This document shows positions 34,709 to 44,153 of a stretch of 64,000 nt of DNA, one piece after another (position 1 is the stretch's first letter; every line of letters starts with the position of its first letter). Location: assembly GCA_964549495.1 (NCBI GenBank), contig CAZJWJ010000013.1:1-64000 (forward strand), written 5' to 3'. This DNA comes from JACKBJ01 sp964549495 (lineage in GTDB: Bacteria; Chloroflexota; Anaerolineae; Epilineales; Epilineaceae). Position numbers and translations under genes: made by a program. The notes below the pieces were generated by a model. It was not told where the DNA came from and ran no database searches. It saw only the letters and a list, made by a program, of their open reading frames with translations.

Positions 34709-37700
34709 ATGAGATCGAGGATCGCCCAGTACGCCCAGCATCTGGTGGAGTCCGGCTGGCTGGCGGCCGTGATCGTGACGCCGCTCTTCTTCAACGTCTG
34801 GTCCAATCGGGTCTTCGAGCCCGAGAAGCTCAGCCTGCTGCGCAGCCTGGCGATGGGCATGCTGGCCGCCTTCCTGGTGGTCAGCTTCGAACAGGGCCTG
34901 CCGGGCCTCGATCGGATCCGCGAGGCCCTGCGCCGGCCCCTGGTGCGCCCGGTCCTGGCGCTGACGGCAGTCTATCTGCTCTCCAGCCTCACCTCCTACA
35001 CCCCCTGGCTCAGCCTGACCGGCTCCTACGTGCGGCTGCAGGGCCTGCACACCTGGCTGGCCTACGTGGTGGTCTTCCTCTGCATCGTCGCCTTCCTGCG
35101 CCGCGGCCGTCAGCTCGAGCGCCTGCAGATGGCCCTGATCCTGCCCAGCCTGCCGGTGGCGCTCTACGGCGTGGTGCAGAAGTACGGCGCCGATCCCATG
35201 CCATGGCTGGGCGACGTGACCCAGCGCGTGGCCAGCACCATGGGCAACTCGATCTTCGTCGCGGCCTATCTGATCCTGGTCCTGCCCCTGACCGTCGCCC
35301 GCCTGCTGGAGGCCTTGCGCGGTCTGGACGAGGCGGATGCCGAGGACGGGCCGGTCAACGCCGCCGTGCTGCGGGTGGCCGGCTACCTGGTGCTCTTGGC
35401 GGTGCAGGTGGCCGCCATCGTGCTCTCCGGCAGCCGCGGTCCCTGGCTGGGCATCCTGGGCGGGCTCTTCTTCATGTTCCTGACCTGGGCCGTCCTGCGC
35501 GGCCGGCGGCGCCTGGTGATGGGCGTCTTGGGTCTGGGCCTGGCCGTCGGCATCTTCCTGGTGGTCTTCAACCTGCCCAACAGCCCGCTGGCGCCCCTGC
35601 GCGACACGCCCTATATCGGGCGCCTGGGCCAGATCTTCGAGACCGAGAGCGGCACCGGCAAGGTGCGCGTGCTGATCTGGAGTGGCGCCATCGAGCTGAT
35701 CGGCTCCGACCCGCTGCGCACGGTCATCGGCTGGGGTCCCGAGTCGATGCACGTGGCCTACAATCCCTACTATCCGCCCGAGCTGGGCAACTTCGAGGCC
35801 CGCAACGCCTCGCCCGACCGCTCGCACAACGAGACCTACGACGTGCTGGTGCAGCTGGGACTCTTGGGCTTCCTGGCCTACCTGGCGCTCTTCACCAGCC
35901 TCTTCGCCAACGGCTTGCGCTGGCTGGGGCTGATCGACGATCGGGCCGATATGGGCCGCTTCCTGGGCTTCTGGCTGGGCGGCGGTGTGATCTCGAGCTT
36001 GGGCTTCTACCTCTGGGACGGCAGCTGGACCTTCTTCGGGGTGGCCCTGCCGGCCGGCATGATCGCCGGCCTCCTGGCCTACGTAACCCTGCGCGCACTG
36101 ACCGGCTTCGAGACCCCCAGCCGCCCGGGGCAACTGTTGATGGTGGCCCTCCTGGCCGCCATCATCGCCCACTTCATCGAGATCCACTTCGGCATCGCCA
36201 TCGCCGCCACGCGCACCCTCTTCTTCGTCATGGCCGGCATGCTGGTCGTCATCGGCGGCCTGGCCACGGAGCGGCCCGAGCTCTTGACCCGCGAGGCCCT
36301 GTCCTCGGCCGAGGATCCGCCCAAGATCCGACGCCGCAAGCGCAGCGTCCGCGCGGTCGATCGACCCAACTCCATGCAGAGCACCTGGACCTGGATCTCG
36401 GCCGGCTGCCTGATGCTGGTGCTCATGGCCAGCTTGCTCTACGACTTCATCGTCGATCCGGCCCTGAGCGGCACCGACCTCTTGATCTTCCTGTGGCTGG
36501 TCGGCCTGAGCTGGCTGGTGGGCACGCTGATCCTGGGCACGGAGACCTACCTGGACCTGGCCGCCAGCCGGGTGCCGGGCGGGGGGCGCATCGGGATGGG
36601 CGCCTACCTGATGCTGACCCTCGGCATGTCGGTGGCCTACGGACTCAGCCATTGGCTCACCCTGGCCGGCGCCGGCGGCGCCGAGACCTCGGCCGGCCTG
36701 CTGCTGATGTACTACTTCGCGCTCCTGCTCTTGCTCCTGGGCTGGGCCTGGGTGCTGGGCCGTCTGGGCCCCACCGCGGAGCGCGTATCCCTGCGCGGCA
36801 TGGGCGCCTGGGCCTATCTGGCGGTGGCCGGCCTGGCCCTCGTCCTGGCCTTCCTGCTCAACTACAACGAGGTCAAGGCCGACATCTTCTACAAGCAAGC
36901 CTGGGCAGGATACCATGCGCAGGCCGGCGTCGAAGGCGATTTCCAGCGTGCCATGCAGCTCTACGATCTGGCGCGGGAGGACTACGATCGCGCCCTGGAG
37001 CTGGACCCGAAAGAGGACTACTACCTGCTCTTCAAGGGCAAGGCCCTGCTCGAGCAGGCCGCGCGCGGCGCGGCGGCCTTCGACCAGCAGCAGGCCGAGA
37101 CCATCGCCACGACCGAGAACTTCAGCGAGTACACCGAGAGCCTGCGCGAGGCCGCCGAGCAGCGCGACCGGCGTTTCGAAGAGGCCATCGCCGTGCTCGA
37201 GGAGGCCCTGGCCTTGGCTCCGTACAATCCGGATCACAACGCCAACCTGGCGCGAGCCTACCAGATCTGGGGCGACAGCACCCACGATGCCGAGCTGCGC
37301 GCCGAACGGCTGGTCCAGTCGCGGCAGTGGTTCGAGCGCGTCATCGCGCCGGATCTGTCGCCCATGAACGCCGGACTGCGCGAGGAGCTGGCCACCACCG
37401 AGTTCCTGGCCGGCAACATCGAGGCCGCCCTGGAGCGCATCGACGAGGCCCTGGAGATCGACCCGCAGTACACCCGGCCCTACCGCCTGCGCGGGCGAAT
37501 CTTCCGCGAAGAAGGCGATCTGGAGCGCGCGGCGGAGGAATACCGGACCTATCTGGACTCGCGCGACGGGCGGCGCGACATCGCCGCCTACAGCGAGCTG
37601 GCCTGGGTCTACGGGCAGATGGGCGAGTTGGACCTGGCCCGCGAGGCCAACGAGAATGCCTTGAACCTGAGCATCTCGATCGAGGGACGACCCGACATCA

Positions 37701-37873
37701 CCACCCTGGGCAACCTGGCCATCCTGGCCCGCGACCAGGACGATTTGGACGGCGCCTGCGAGTACGTGCGGCAGGGTATGGAGGCCAGCAACGGCACCGA
37801 CCCGACGATCAACGCGCTCAACGAGACGCTCGGCTGTGGCATCGAGCCGCCCGCGCCGATGCCGGCTCCCTAG
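34709..37873 (+). CDS. O-antigen ligase (Wzy/WaaL-type) fused to a TPR domain
   Basis: This 1054-residue protein has an N-terminal region with many membrane helices (about 1-460) carrying the Wzy_C-type large loop (VVQKYGADPMPW early, then RVASTMGNSIFVAAYL and a SPDRSHNETYDVLVQLG stretch). More helices follow to about residue 730, and then at least four TPR-like repeats (for example DYDRALELDPKEDYYLLFKG and EEAIAVLEEALALAPYNPDH). Such proteins polymerise or ligate lipid-linked glycans on the outer face; the TPR part may bind partners. ATG 34709 is chosen because GGAGGA lies upstream. The stop codon is inside the hairpin that covers the next gene's ribosome-binding site. Confidence 0.85.
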   Translation: MRSRIAQYAQHLVESGWLAAVIVTPLFFNVWSNRVFEPEKLSLLRSLAMGMLAAFLVVSFEQGLPGLDRIREALRRPLVRPVLALTAVYLLSSLTSYTPWLSLTGSYVRLQGLHTWLAYVVVFLCIVAFLRRGRQLERLQMALILPSLPVALYGVVQKYGADPMPWLGDVTQRVASTMGNSIFVAAYLILVLPLTVARLLEALRGLDEADAEDGPVNAAVLRVAGYLVLLAVQVAAIVLSGSRGPWLGILGGLFFMFLTWAVLRGRRRLVMGVLGLGLAVGIFLVVFNLPNSPLAPLRDTPYIGRLGQIFETESGTGKVRVLIWSGAIELIGSDPLRTVIGWGPESMHVAYNPYYPPELGNFEARNASPDRSHNETYDVLVQLGLLGFLAYLALFTSLFANGLRWLGLIDDRADMGRFLGFWLGGGVISSLGFYLWDGSWTFFGVALPAGMIAGLLAYVTLRALTGFETPSRPGQLLMVALLAAIIAHFIEIHFGIAIAATRTLFFVMAGMLVVIGGLATERPELLTREALSSAEDPPKIRRRKRSVRAVDRPNSMQSTWTWISAGCLMLVLMASLLYDFIVDPALSGTDLLIFLWLVGLSWLVGTLILGTETYLDLAASRVPGGGRIGMGAYLMLTLGMSVAYGLSHWLTLAGAGGAETSAGLLLMYYFALLLLLLGWAWVLGRLGPTAERVSLRGMGAWAYLAVAGLALVLAFLLNYNEVKADIFYKQAWAGYHAQAGVEGDFQRAMQLYDLAREDYDRALELDPKEDYYLLFKGKALLEQAARGAAAFDQQQAETIATTENFSEYTESLREAAEQRDRRFEEAIAVLEEALALAPYNPDHNANLARAYQIWGDSTHDAELRAERLVQSRQWFERVIAPDLSPMNAGLREELATTEFLAGNIEAALERIDEALEIDPQYTRPYRLRGRIFREEGDLERAAEEYRTYLDSRDGRRDIAAYSELAWVYGQMGELDLAREANENALNLSISIEGRPDITTLGNLAILARDQDDLDGACEYVRQGMEASNGTDPTINALNETLGCGIEPPAPMPAP

Positions 37874-37892
37874 CGCGAAGCGATAGGGAGCC
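37864..37892 (+). promoter_or_regulatory. Hairpin that masks the ribosome-binding site of the next gene
   Basis: Arms GGCTCCCTA (37864-37872) and TAGGGAGCC (37884-37892) pair perfectly, with an inner CGC/GCG stem and a GAA loop after one mismatch. The stop codon of the ligase gene (37871-37873) is in the left arm. The Shine-Dalgarno TAGGGAG for ATG 37900 is in the right arm. Ribosomes finishing the first gene would melt the stem, coupling translation. Confidence 0.7.
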
Positions 37893-37899
37893 CATCCGC

Positions 37900-38982
37900 A
37901 TGCCCCCGCTGCTCGTGCTGCTCGGCGCCCTGGCGGCCGCCCTCATCGGCACGCCCGTCGCCCGCGGCCTGGCCTGGCGCCTGGGCCTGACCGCCAAGCC
38001 CTCGCCGGTGCGCCACCACAGCCACCCCACCCCGCTATTGGGCGGGCTGGCCATCTATGGCGCGGTGATGCTGGCCCTGGCCCTGATGAGCTCCAGCGAG
38101 GCCTGGGGCCAGCTGGCCGGCATGCTCGGCGGCGCCTCGCTGGTGGCCCTGCTGGGCCTGATCGACGACCGCCGGCCGCTCTCGCCGGCGCTCAAGCTCG
38201 GCGTCGAGGCCCTGGCGGCCAGCGCGCTATTGGCCTCGGGCGTGCAGGTCCAGCTCCTGGGCGGGCCGGCGCTGAGCCTGCCGGCCGGCCCGGTCGGACT
38301 CTGGGACGCCCTGCTGACCATCCTGTGGGTGGTGGCGGTCACCAACGCCGCCAACCTCCTGGACAACATGGACGGCATGCTCAGCGGCGTGGCAGCCATC
38401 GCCGCGCTGGGCTTCATGCTGCTGGCCGTTGGCAGCGGGCAGTACCTGGTGGCCCCCCTGGCCGCCGCCTTGGCCGGCGCCAGCCTGGGCTTTCTGGTCT
38501 ACAACCACAATCCGGCCAGCATCTTCATGGGCGACGGCGGCTCGCTCTTCTTGGGCTTCCTGCTGGCCGCCCTGGGCATCAAGCTGCGCTTCCCCGGCCT
38601 GCCCACCGAGCAGAGCTGGATGCTGCCGGCCCTGGTGCTGGCCCTGCCGCTCTTCGACACCTGCCTGGTGATGCTCTCCCGCATGCGCCGGGGCGTGAAC
38701 CCGCTGACGACCGGCGGCAAAGATCATCTCTCGCACCGCCTGGTGGCCCGCGGCGCCAGCGAGCGCGAGGCAGCGCTCTGGGTCTGGCTGCTGGCCGCCG
38801 GCGCCTCGGCCTTGGCCATCTACGTGCGCCACGCCACCCGACCCGAGGCCTGGCTGGCCCTGGCCATCGTGCTGGCTGCCGTCCTCTGGGGACTGTGGCA
38901 GCTCGAGTTCCGCCCGGACGCCGTGCGCATGCTGCCGCAGGGCCAGCGGGCCGCCGGCGGCATCGAGGAGACCCGCTCGTGA
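37900..38982 (+). CDS. Polyprenyl-phosphate N-acetylhexosamine-1-phosphate transferase (WecA/MraY superfamily)
   Basis: This 360-residue polytopic membrane protein shows the superfamily's signatures: HSHPTPLLGG near residue 45-55, LIDDRRPLSP, the NAANLLDNMDGMLSG block, NHNPASIFMGDGGSLFLGF, and DTCLVMLSRMRRG with a GGKDHLSHRL element late in the protein. These enzymes load a sugar-1-phosphate on undecaprenyl phosphate on the cytoplasmic face, the first step of O-antigen-like or teichoic-type glycan synthesis. ATG 37900 follows TAGGGAG within a hairpin. Overlaps the next gene as GTGA. The specific sugar is not readable. Confidence 0.9.
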   Translation: MPPLLVLLGALAAALIGTPVARGLAWRLGLTAKPSPVRHHSHPTPLLGGLAIYGAVMLALALMSSSEAWGQLAGMLGGASLVALLGLIDDRRPLSPALKLGVEALAASALLASGVQVQLLGGPALSLPAGPVGLWDALLTILWVVAVTNAANLLDNMDGMLSGVAAIAALGFMLLAVGSGQYLVAPLAAALAGASLGFLVYNHNPASIFMGDGGSLFLGFLLAALGIKLRFPGLPTEQSWMLPALVLALPLFDTCLVMLSRMRRGVNPLTTGGKDHLSHRLVARGASEREAALWVWLLAAGASALAIYVRHATRPEAWLALAIVLAAVLWGLWQLEFRPDAVRMLPQGQRAAGGIEETRS

Positions 38983-40466
38983 GCGATTCGGTAGCCAAGC
39001 CCGCCGCGACCGCCCGCCTCTCGGCCAGCGACGCGGCCGAGCAATTGGCAGCGCGCATCGCCGATCGCTCGGCGGTGGTCGGCGTGGTCGGCCTGGGCTA
39101 TGTCGGGCTGCCCTTGGCGGTGGCCCTGGCCGAGGCCGGATTCGGCCTGCGCGGCGTCGATCTCGACCCCGGCAAGGTCGAGTCCCTGCGCGGAGGCCGG
39201 AGCCCCATCGCCGACGTCTCCGACCCGCGGGTCGCGGCGGTGGTCGATAGCGGCCGGCTGCAGGCCAGCACCGACTACGCCGGGCTGTCGGATTGCGATG
39301 CCATCTTCGTCTGCGTGCCCACGCCCTTCGACGCCAACAAGACACCCGACTTGCAGTTCGTCCACCGGGCGGCCGACGGCGTGGCGGCCCAGTTGCGACC
39401 GGGCCAGCTGGTAGTCCTGCAGTCGACCACCTATCCCGGCACCACCGAAGAGGTCATCCTGCCGCGCCTGGAGGCGGCCGACCTGGAGGTGGGCCGCGAC
39501 TTCTTCCTGGCCTTCAGCCCCGAGCGCATCGACCCGGGCGTGCCCGAGCACACGGTGCTCAACACGCCCAAGGTGGTCGGCGGCATCACGGCCCGCTGCA
39601 CCGAGCTGGCGGCCGCGCTCCTGTCCAGCCTGGGCCCGGCGGTGCATCCCGTCTCCAGCCCGCGCGTGGCCGAGATGACCAAGCTGCTGGAGAATATCTT
39701 CCGCTCGGTCAACATCGCCCTGGTCAACGAGATGGCCATCCTGGGCGAGCGCATGGGCCTGGATATCTGGGAGGTCATCGAGGCCGCGGCCACCAAGCCC
39801 TTCGGCTTCATGCCTTTCTGGCCCGGACCGGGCGTGGGCGGTCATTGCATCCCCATCGACCCCTACTACCTGGCTTGGAAGGCCCGCGAGTACGACTTCT
39901 CGACCCGCTTCATCGAGCTGGCGGCGGACATCAACCAGGCCATGCCCTTCCACGCCGCCAACCTGGTCGACCAGGCCCTGGACTGGGCCGGCCGCAGCTG
40001 CAAGGGCGCGCGGGTGCTGGTCTTGGGCGTGGCCTTCAAGCCCAACGTCGACGATCCGCGCAACTCGCCGGCCGAGCGCGTCATCGAATTGCTCCTAGCC
40101 CGCGGGGCGCGGGTCGAATACCACGACCCGCACGTGCCGCGCTTCCGCGTCGGCGGCAGCCCCATCCATCCCGAAGCGCTACAGCTGCGGAGCCGGCCGC
40201 TGGACGAGGCGACCGTGAGCGAGGCCGACGCGGTGGTCATCCTCACCGCCCATGCAGCCTTGGACTATCCGGCGATCCTGCGCCATGCGCGCCTGGTGGT
40301 CGACACCACGCGCGCGACGCAGGGCCAGGAGGCCGAGCATCTCTTTCGCTTGGGCCGGCAGCGGCCCGCATCCGAGGCGATGTCCGAGCCCGGAGACGCA
40401 CATCACCCGGCCGTCGAGCAGCCGGAGGGCGAGCATCCGGCAGACGAGACCCCCCGATCGACATGA
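38979..40466 (+). CDS. Nucleotide-sugar dehydrogenase (UDP-GlcNAc/ManNAc or UDP-glucose dehydrogenase family)
   Basis: This 495-residue protein starts at GTG 38979, overlapping the previous stop as GTGA. Motifs are VGVVGLGYVGLPLA (NAD site, about 32-45), FVCVPTPFD, LQSTTYPGTTEEV, FSPERIDPG, KLLENIFRSVNIALVNE and the active-site GVGGHCIPIDPYYL with Cys290, then KGARVLVLGVAFKPNVDD. The WbpA/WecC/TviB branch fits best because of STTYPGTTEE and FSPERIDPG. It would make an aminouronic or uronic acid nucleotide sugar for the surface glycan. The C-terminal 30 residues are an acidic His/Pro/Glu-rich tail. Confidence 0.92.
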   Translation: MSDSVAKPAATARLSASDAAEQLAARIADRSAVVGVVGLGYVGLPLAVALAEAGFGLRGVDLDPGKVESLRGGRSPIADVSDPRVAAVVDSGRLQASTDYAGLSDCDAIFVCVPTPFDANKTPDLQFVHRAADGVAAQLRPGQLVVLQSTTYPGTTEEVILPRLEAADLEVGRDFFLAFSPERIDPGVPEHTVLNTPKVVGGITARCTELAAALLSSLGPAVHPVSSPRVAEMTKLLENIFRSVNIALVNEMAILGERMGLDIWEVIEAAATKPFGFMPFWPGPGVGGHCIPIDPYYLAWKAREYDFSTRFIELAADINQAMPFHAANLVDQALDWAGRSCKGARVLVLGVAFKPNVDDPRNSPAERVIELLLARGARVEYHDPHVPRFRVGGSPIHPEALQLRSRPLDEATVSEADAVVILTAHAALDYPAILRHARLVVDTTRATQGQEAEHLFRLGRQRPASEAMSEPGDAHHPAVEQPEGEHPADETPRST

Positions 40467-40496
40467 ACCGAAACCCGAATTCAGGAGGAGCAGACC

Positions 40497-41459
40497 ATGG
40501 CACGACGTGAACGAGAGCGCTACACCGAACGGAATCGACCCGGTCGCCAAACCGCCGGCAGCGGAGGCGGCGGCGAGCAGGGTCCGGCCATGAAGAACCC
40601 GGCCGTCCTGGTGGCCATCGCCGGCCTGGTCGTGGCCGGCGCGATGGCCCTGGGCTTCCTCTTCGCCCGCGGCGACGCGCCGCAGACCGCCGAGACCCCG
40701 GAGGAGCTGGCCACCACCCCGGCCGAGATGGAGTCGGGCGAGACCGGCGACGAAGCGGAGATGGCCGCGGAGGACGGCGCGGCCGACGACATGTCCGAGG
40801 GTGACGCGAGCGACGACGAGCCGGCGGAGGGCGAGGCGGCCGAGGGCGGAACCGGCGACGAGATGGATGCCGCTGCCTCGGATACCAGCAGCCGGGCCAA
40901 CATGTACGAGAGCTGGGAGGACCAGAATCTCGACCCGGAGGGCACGGCCTACTTCGCCACCATCGCCACCGACAAGGGCGACATCGAGCTCGAGCTCTTC
41001 CCCGAGGTGGCGCCGGATCACGTCAACTCCTTCATCTTCCTGGCCCGCGAGGGCTACTACGACGGCCTGGTCTTCCACCGCGTCGAGCCGGGCTTCGTGA
41101 TCCAGGGCGGTGACCCGCTGGGCATGGGCACCGGCGGGCCGGGCTACAACGTGCCGGCCGAGTTCAACAGCGACGATCCGGTACCGCATCGCGCCGGCAC
41201 CCTGGCCATGGCCCGCTCCGGCGATCCGAATTCCGGCGGCAGCCAGTTCTACGTCGTCATCGAGGACGGGCCCGGCCCGAGCAGCCTCGACGGCCAATAC
41301 ACCGTCTTCGGCCACACCATCGGCGGCATGAACGTCGTGCGCCAGATCGCCGTCGGCGACGTGATGAACAGCGTCACCATCCGCGAAGCGCCCAAGAGCG
41401 AGAGCGTGGTCAGCCCGGACGACATCCGCGAGGGTAACCTGCCCGACGGGATCGAGTAG
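40497..41459 (+). CDS. Membrane-anchored cyclophilin-type peptidyl-prolyl isomerase
   Basis: This 320-residue protein has a basic cytoplasmic start, one membrane helix (about 36-56, VLVAIAGLVVAGAMALGFLF), a long acidic linker rich in Glu/Ala/Gly (about 60-150) and a cyclophilin domain (about 155-312). Cyclophilin motifs are visible: ITTDKGDIELELF-like strand, FHRVEPGFVIQGGDP, SGDPNSGGSQFYVV and VFGHTIGGMNVV. It should catalyse proline isomerisation outside the cell, helping proline-rich secreted proteins fold, which fits a neighbourhood full of Pro/Thr-rich proteins. AGGAGGAG precedes ATG 40497. It ends the polysaccharide operon and is followed by a 17-bp hairpin. Confidence 0.9.
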   Translation: MARRERERYTERNRPGRQTAGSGGGGEQGPAMKNPAVLVAIAGLVVAGAMALGFLFARGDAPQTAETPEELATTPAEMESGETGDEAEMAAEDGAADDMSEGDASDDEPAEGEAAEGGTGDEMDAAASDTSSRANMYESWEDQNLDPEGTAYFATIATDKGDIELELFPEVAPDHVNSFIFLAREGYYDGLVFHRVEPGFVIQGGDPLGMGTGGPGYNVPAEFNSDDPVPHRAGTLAMARSGDPNSGGSQFYVVIEDGPGPSSLDGQYTVFGHTIGGMNVVRQIAVGDVMNSVTIREAPKSESVVSPDDIREGNLPDGIE

Positions 41460-41465
41460 CAGCTG

Positions 41466-41512
41466 CCGCGCCCGCGATCGCCCTCCATCATCCCTGGCGA
41501 TCGCGGGCGCGG
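41466..41512 (+). terminator. Long perfect hairpin after the cyclophilin gene
   Basis: A 17-bp perfect stem (41466-41482 with 41496-41512) has a 13-nt loop and begins 6 nt after the cyclophilin stop codon. It lacks a T-tract but is the likely end of the polysaccharide operon transcript. Confidence 0.7.
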
Positions 41513-41587
41513 TGGTCTCGTTCCGCGTCGGACTCATTCCGAGCCGGAATCATCTACGTCATCGTCGAATCGATAAGGGATTGCGCC

Positions 41588-44119
41588 ATGATCCACCGTT
41601 TTGCTCGACTCCTGGCGCCACTGGCCCTCCTGGCCCTCGGCGGCGCCCACCCCACCTCCGCGTCCGATCTTCCTGACGGCTTGCACACCGACGTCGGCGG
41701 CAGCATCGCCTCCGATACCACCTGGAGCCTGGCCGGCTCGCCCTACGTCTTCACCGAGGCGGTCGTGGTGGAGTCCGGTGCCACCTTGCGCATCGAGGCC
41801 GGCGTCGAAGTGCGCATCGGCCCGCGCCAGAACCTGACCGTTCGCGGCCGGCTGGAAGCCCTGGGCAGCGCCGGGTCGCCGATCCGCTTCGGTCCGGACA
41901 GCAGCTCCTGGGGCACGCTGAGCCTGGAGGCCGGCAGCGGACCCTCGCGCATCGAGCATGCCAGCTTTGCCGGCGGCGGCGCCGGACGGGCGCCCATGCT
42001 GCGCATCGGCACCGGCCAGGCGCTGGTGCTGGGCGGCGACTTCGGCCCGGGCGAGGGCTATGCCATCGAGGTGACCGGCGGCGCGCCGACCATCCGCGAC
42101 TCGCTCCTGAAGAACGCCACCCAGATCAGCGTGCAGCCGCCGGCGGCGATGCAGATCCGCGCCGGCGCCGATCCGGTGGTGCTCAACAACCACTTCACGC
42201 AGAACAACCCCTACCCGGTCTTCCAGCAGGCCGACGCCGGCGCGCGCTACTCCGGCAACCGCTTCGACTACAACGGCCACAACGGGGTGATGCTCTACGG
42301 CGAGGTCAGCCGCGACGTGCGCATCTACAGCCTGGGATCGCGCAGCACCTTCTACCGCATCGATGGCTCCGGGCTGACGGTCCGCCCCGGCGGCAAGCTG
42401 ACCCTGGAACCGGGCGCGACCTTGCGCTTCCAGTCGGGTACGGGGATCCGGGTCGACGGGACCCTGGCCATCCGCGGCACGGCATCGCGCAAGGTTCAGC
42501 TGGCGCCCAACTCCGATACGCCGCGGCCGGGCCTGTGGCGCGACATCCACTTCACGGCCGCAAGCACGCCCTACGACCCGACTACCGGCGAGGGATCGAT
42601 CATCGACCACGCCGAGATCCTCTCGGGCGGCAGCACCAACGGCGCGGTGGCGGTCGAGAACAGCTCGCCGCGCATCGCCAACAGCTTGATCCGCAATGCC
42701 GGCCGGCGCGGAATCCACATCTCGGGTCCCGACGCGCGACCGCAGATCGTCGGCAACCTGATCGTCGACAACCTGGACGAGAACTTCGGTGCCGGCGTCC
42801 TCGTCACCGGCGGCGCCCAACCCGAGATGCGCTTCAACATCCTGCGCAACAACCTCGAGGGCATCCGCAGCGAGAACGGCTCCATGCCGCGCGTGGGCCC
42901 GCACAACTGGTTCGACTTCAACCAGGTCTACGGGATGATCAACAGCGACCGCCAGGTCTGCGTGGATGCCACCGGCAACGACTGGGGCGACCCGAACGGG
43001 CCCAACGACGGCTCGGACCTGGACGGTGCCTGCGGCCTGGGCGCCAACCCGTCCGGTGGCGAGATCATCAGCGACAACATCCAGTACACGCCCTACGAGG
43101 GCCAGCTGCCGCGGCCCCAGATCACCGCGCCGCGCTGCGGCGTGCTCACCGATCCGTTGTCGGTCATCGAGGGTCTGGCCGCGCCGGGCTCGCGGGTCAA
43201 GATCTATGACAACCAGGAGCTCTTGGGCGAGGTGACCGCCGATCCGGGCGGTGGCGGCGACGTGGCGCCCTTCCGCTTCCGCCCGGGCAGCCCGCTGGCC
43301 ACCGGCTCGCACGTCATCCAGGTGCGCAGCGAGCGCAGCGAGGAGGCCAGCGGCATCACCAACCCGCTGGAGTTCACCATCGACCCGGCCGAGATCGTCG
43401 ACCCCAGCCAGATGCAGATCCGCTACAGCCTGGAGGGCACGGACTACGTGCAGCCCTATCAGGACGCCAGCGGCTGCTTGGGGCTCAAGGGCGATGGCGG
43501 CTGGGACATCCGGCCCCATCCGCCCAAGGCCGGCCAGACCACCCAGCTGACCTTCTCGGTGCCGCTGAGTTGTCCCTCCGGCGACGCGCCCGACGCCGGG
43601 CTGATCTACCAGGGCCGCAGCATCCCACTGAACGATGCCGGCCCGGCCCACGAGGCCGAGTTCGCCATGGGCGAGGGCGGCGCGCTGGAGCTGACGGTGG
43701 CCTGTGGCGCCGATCTGCGCCGCAGCTGGCTGTTGGGCGCGATCACCCCGGAATACGAGGGTTTCGTCTACGACGCCGAGGCCACCGGCGGCGACCCGCG
43801 CCTCTTCCGCATCCAGGGCGCGCGCGTCACGCTCTTCGCCCGCGATCCGGCATCGCCGGTGGGCCAGCAGTGGAAGCAGTGGGGCGCGCAGAGCTTCGGC
43901 GGGCAGACCAATCCCCAGACCACCGGCATGACCGGCTGGTACGGCTGGTACCCGCCACCGGGCGAGTACCGAGTGCAGGTCGAGGCCGAGGGCTATCAGT
44001 CCTACTTCTCCGAGCCGGTCGAGATCGGCACCCAACCCTTCATGCTGACGATCGGCCTGATGCGCGAGCAAGGGGCACGGCTCCACATGCCATGGCTGGG
44101 CAAGAGCGCCCTCCGATGA
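41588..44119 (+). CDS. Secreted parallel beta-helix protein with a C-terminal carboxypeptidase-regulatory-like domain
   Basis: This 843-residue protein has a signal peptide (MIHRFARLLAPLALLALGG, cleavage after TSAS). A beta-helix region (about 30-500) contains repeats such as VVVESGATLRIEAGVEVRIG and right-handed-helix NNxxxxN turns (NNHFTQNNPYPVF, NSLIRNAGRRGIHI). An Ig-like part (about 510-600) and a C-terminal carboxypeptidase-regulatory-like domain (EYEGFVYDAEA, GWYPPPGEYRVQVEAEGY) follow. The last residues, RLHMPWLGKSALR, are a divergent form of the LPLLLR motif. It is followed after 34 bp by an S26 peptidase. A likely role is surface display or adhesion; no enzymatic site was recognised. 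Confidence 0.75.
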   Translation: MIHRFARLLAPLALLALGGAHPTSASDLPDGLHTDVGGSIASDTTWSLAGSPYVFTEAVVVESGATLRIEAGVEVRIGPRQNLTVRGRLEALGSAGSPIRFGPDSSSWGTLSLEAGSGPSRIEHASFAGGGAGRAPMLRIGTGQALVLGGDFGPGEGYAIEVTGGAPTIRDSLLKNATQISVQPPAAMQIRAGADPVVLNNHFTQNNPYPVFQQADAGARYSGNRFDYNGHNGVMLYGEVSRDVRIYSLGSRSTFYRIDGSGLTVRPGGKLTLEPGATLRFQSGTGIRVDGTLAIRGTASRKVQLAPNSDTPRPGLWRDIHFTAASTPYDPTTGEGSIIDHAEILSGGSTNGAVAVENSSPRIANSLIRNAGRRGIHISGPDARPQIVGNLIVDNLDENFGAGVLVTGGAQPEMRFNILRNNLEGIRSENGSMPRVGPHNWFDFNQVYGMINSDRQVCVDATGNDWGDPNGPNDGSDLDGACGLGANPSGGEIISDNIQYTPYEGQLPRPQITAPRCGVLTDPLSVIEGLAAPGSRVKIYDNQELLGEVTADPGGGGDVAPFRFRPGSPLATGSHVIQVRSERSEEASGITNPLEFTIDPAEIVDPSQMQIRYSLEGTDYVQPYQDASGCLGLKGDGGWDIRPHPPKAGQTTQLTFSVPLSCPSGDAPDAGLIYQGRSIPLNDAGPAHEAEFAMGEGGALELTVACGADLRRSWLLGAITPEYEGFVYDAEATGGDPRLFRIQGARVTLFARDPASPVGQQWKQWGAQSFGGQTNPQTTGMTGWYGWYPPPGEYRVQVEAEGYQSYFSEPVEIGTQPFMLTIGLMREQGARLHMPWLGKSALR

Positions 44120-44153
44120 CCCGCGCTTCGTACTGCCGGCGCGAGGGCCCCCG

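Noticed and set aside
34256..37285. Minus-strand frame of 1009 codons opposite the O-antigen ligase gene
   Set aside because: His/Gln/Ala-rich composition without domains; the opposite strand has a clear membrane protein with TPRs.
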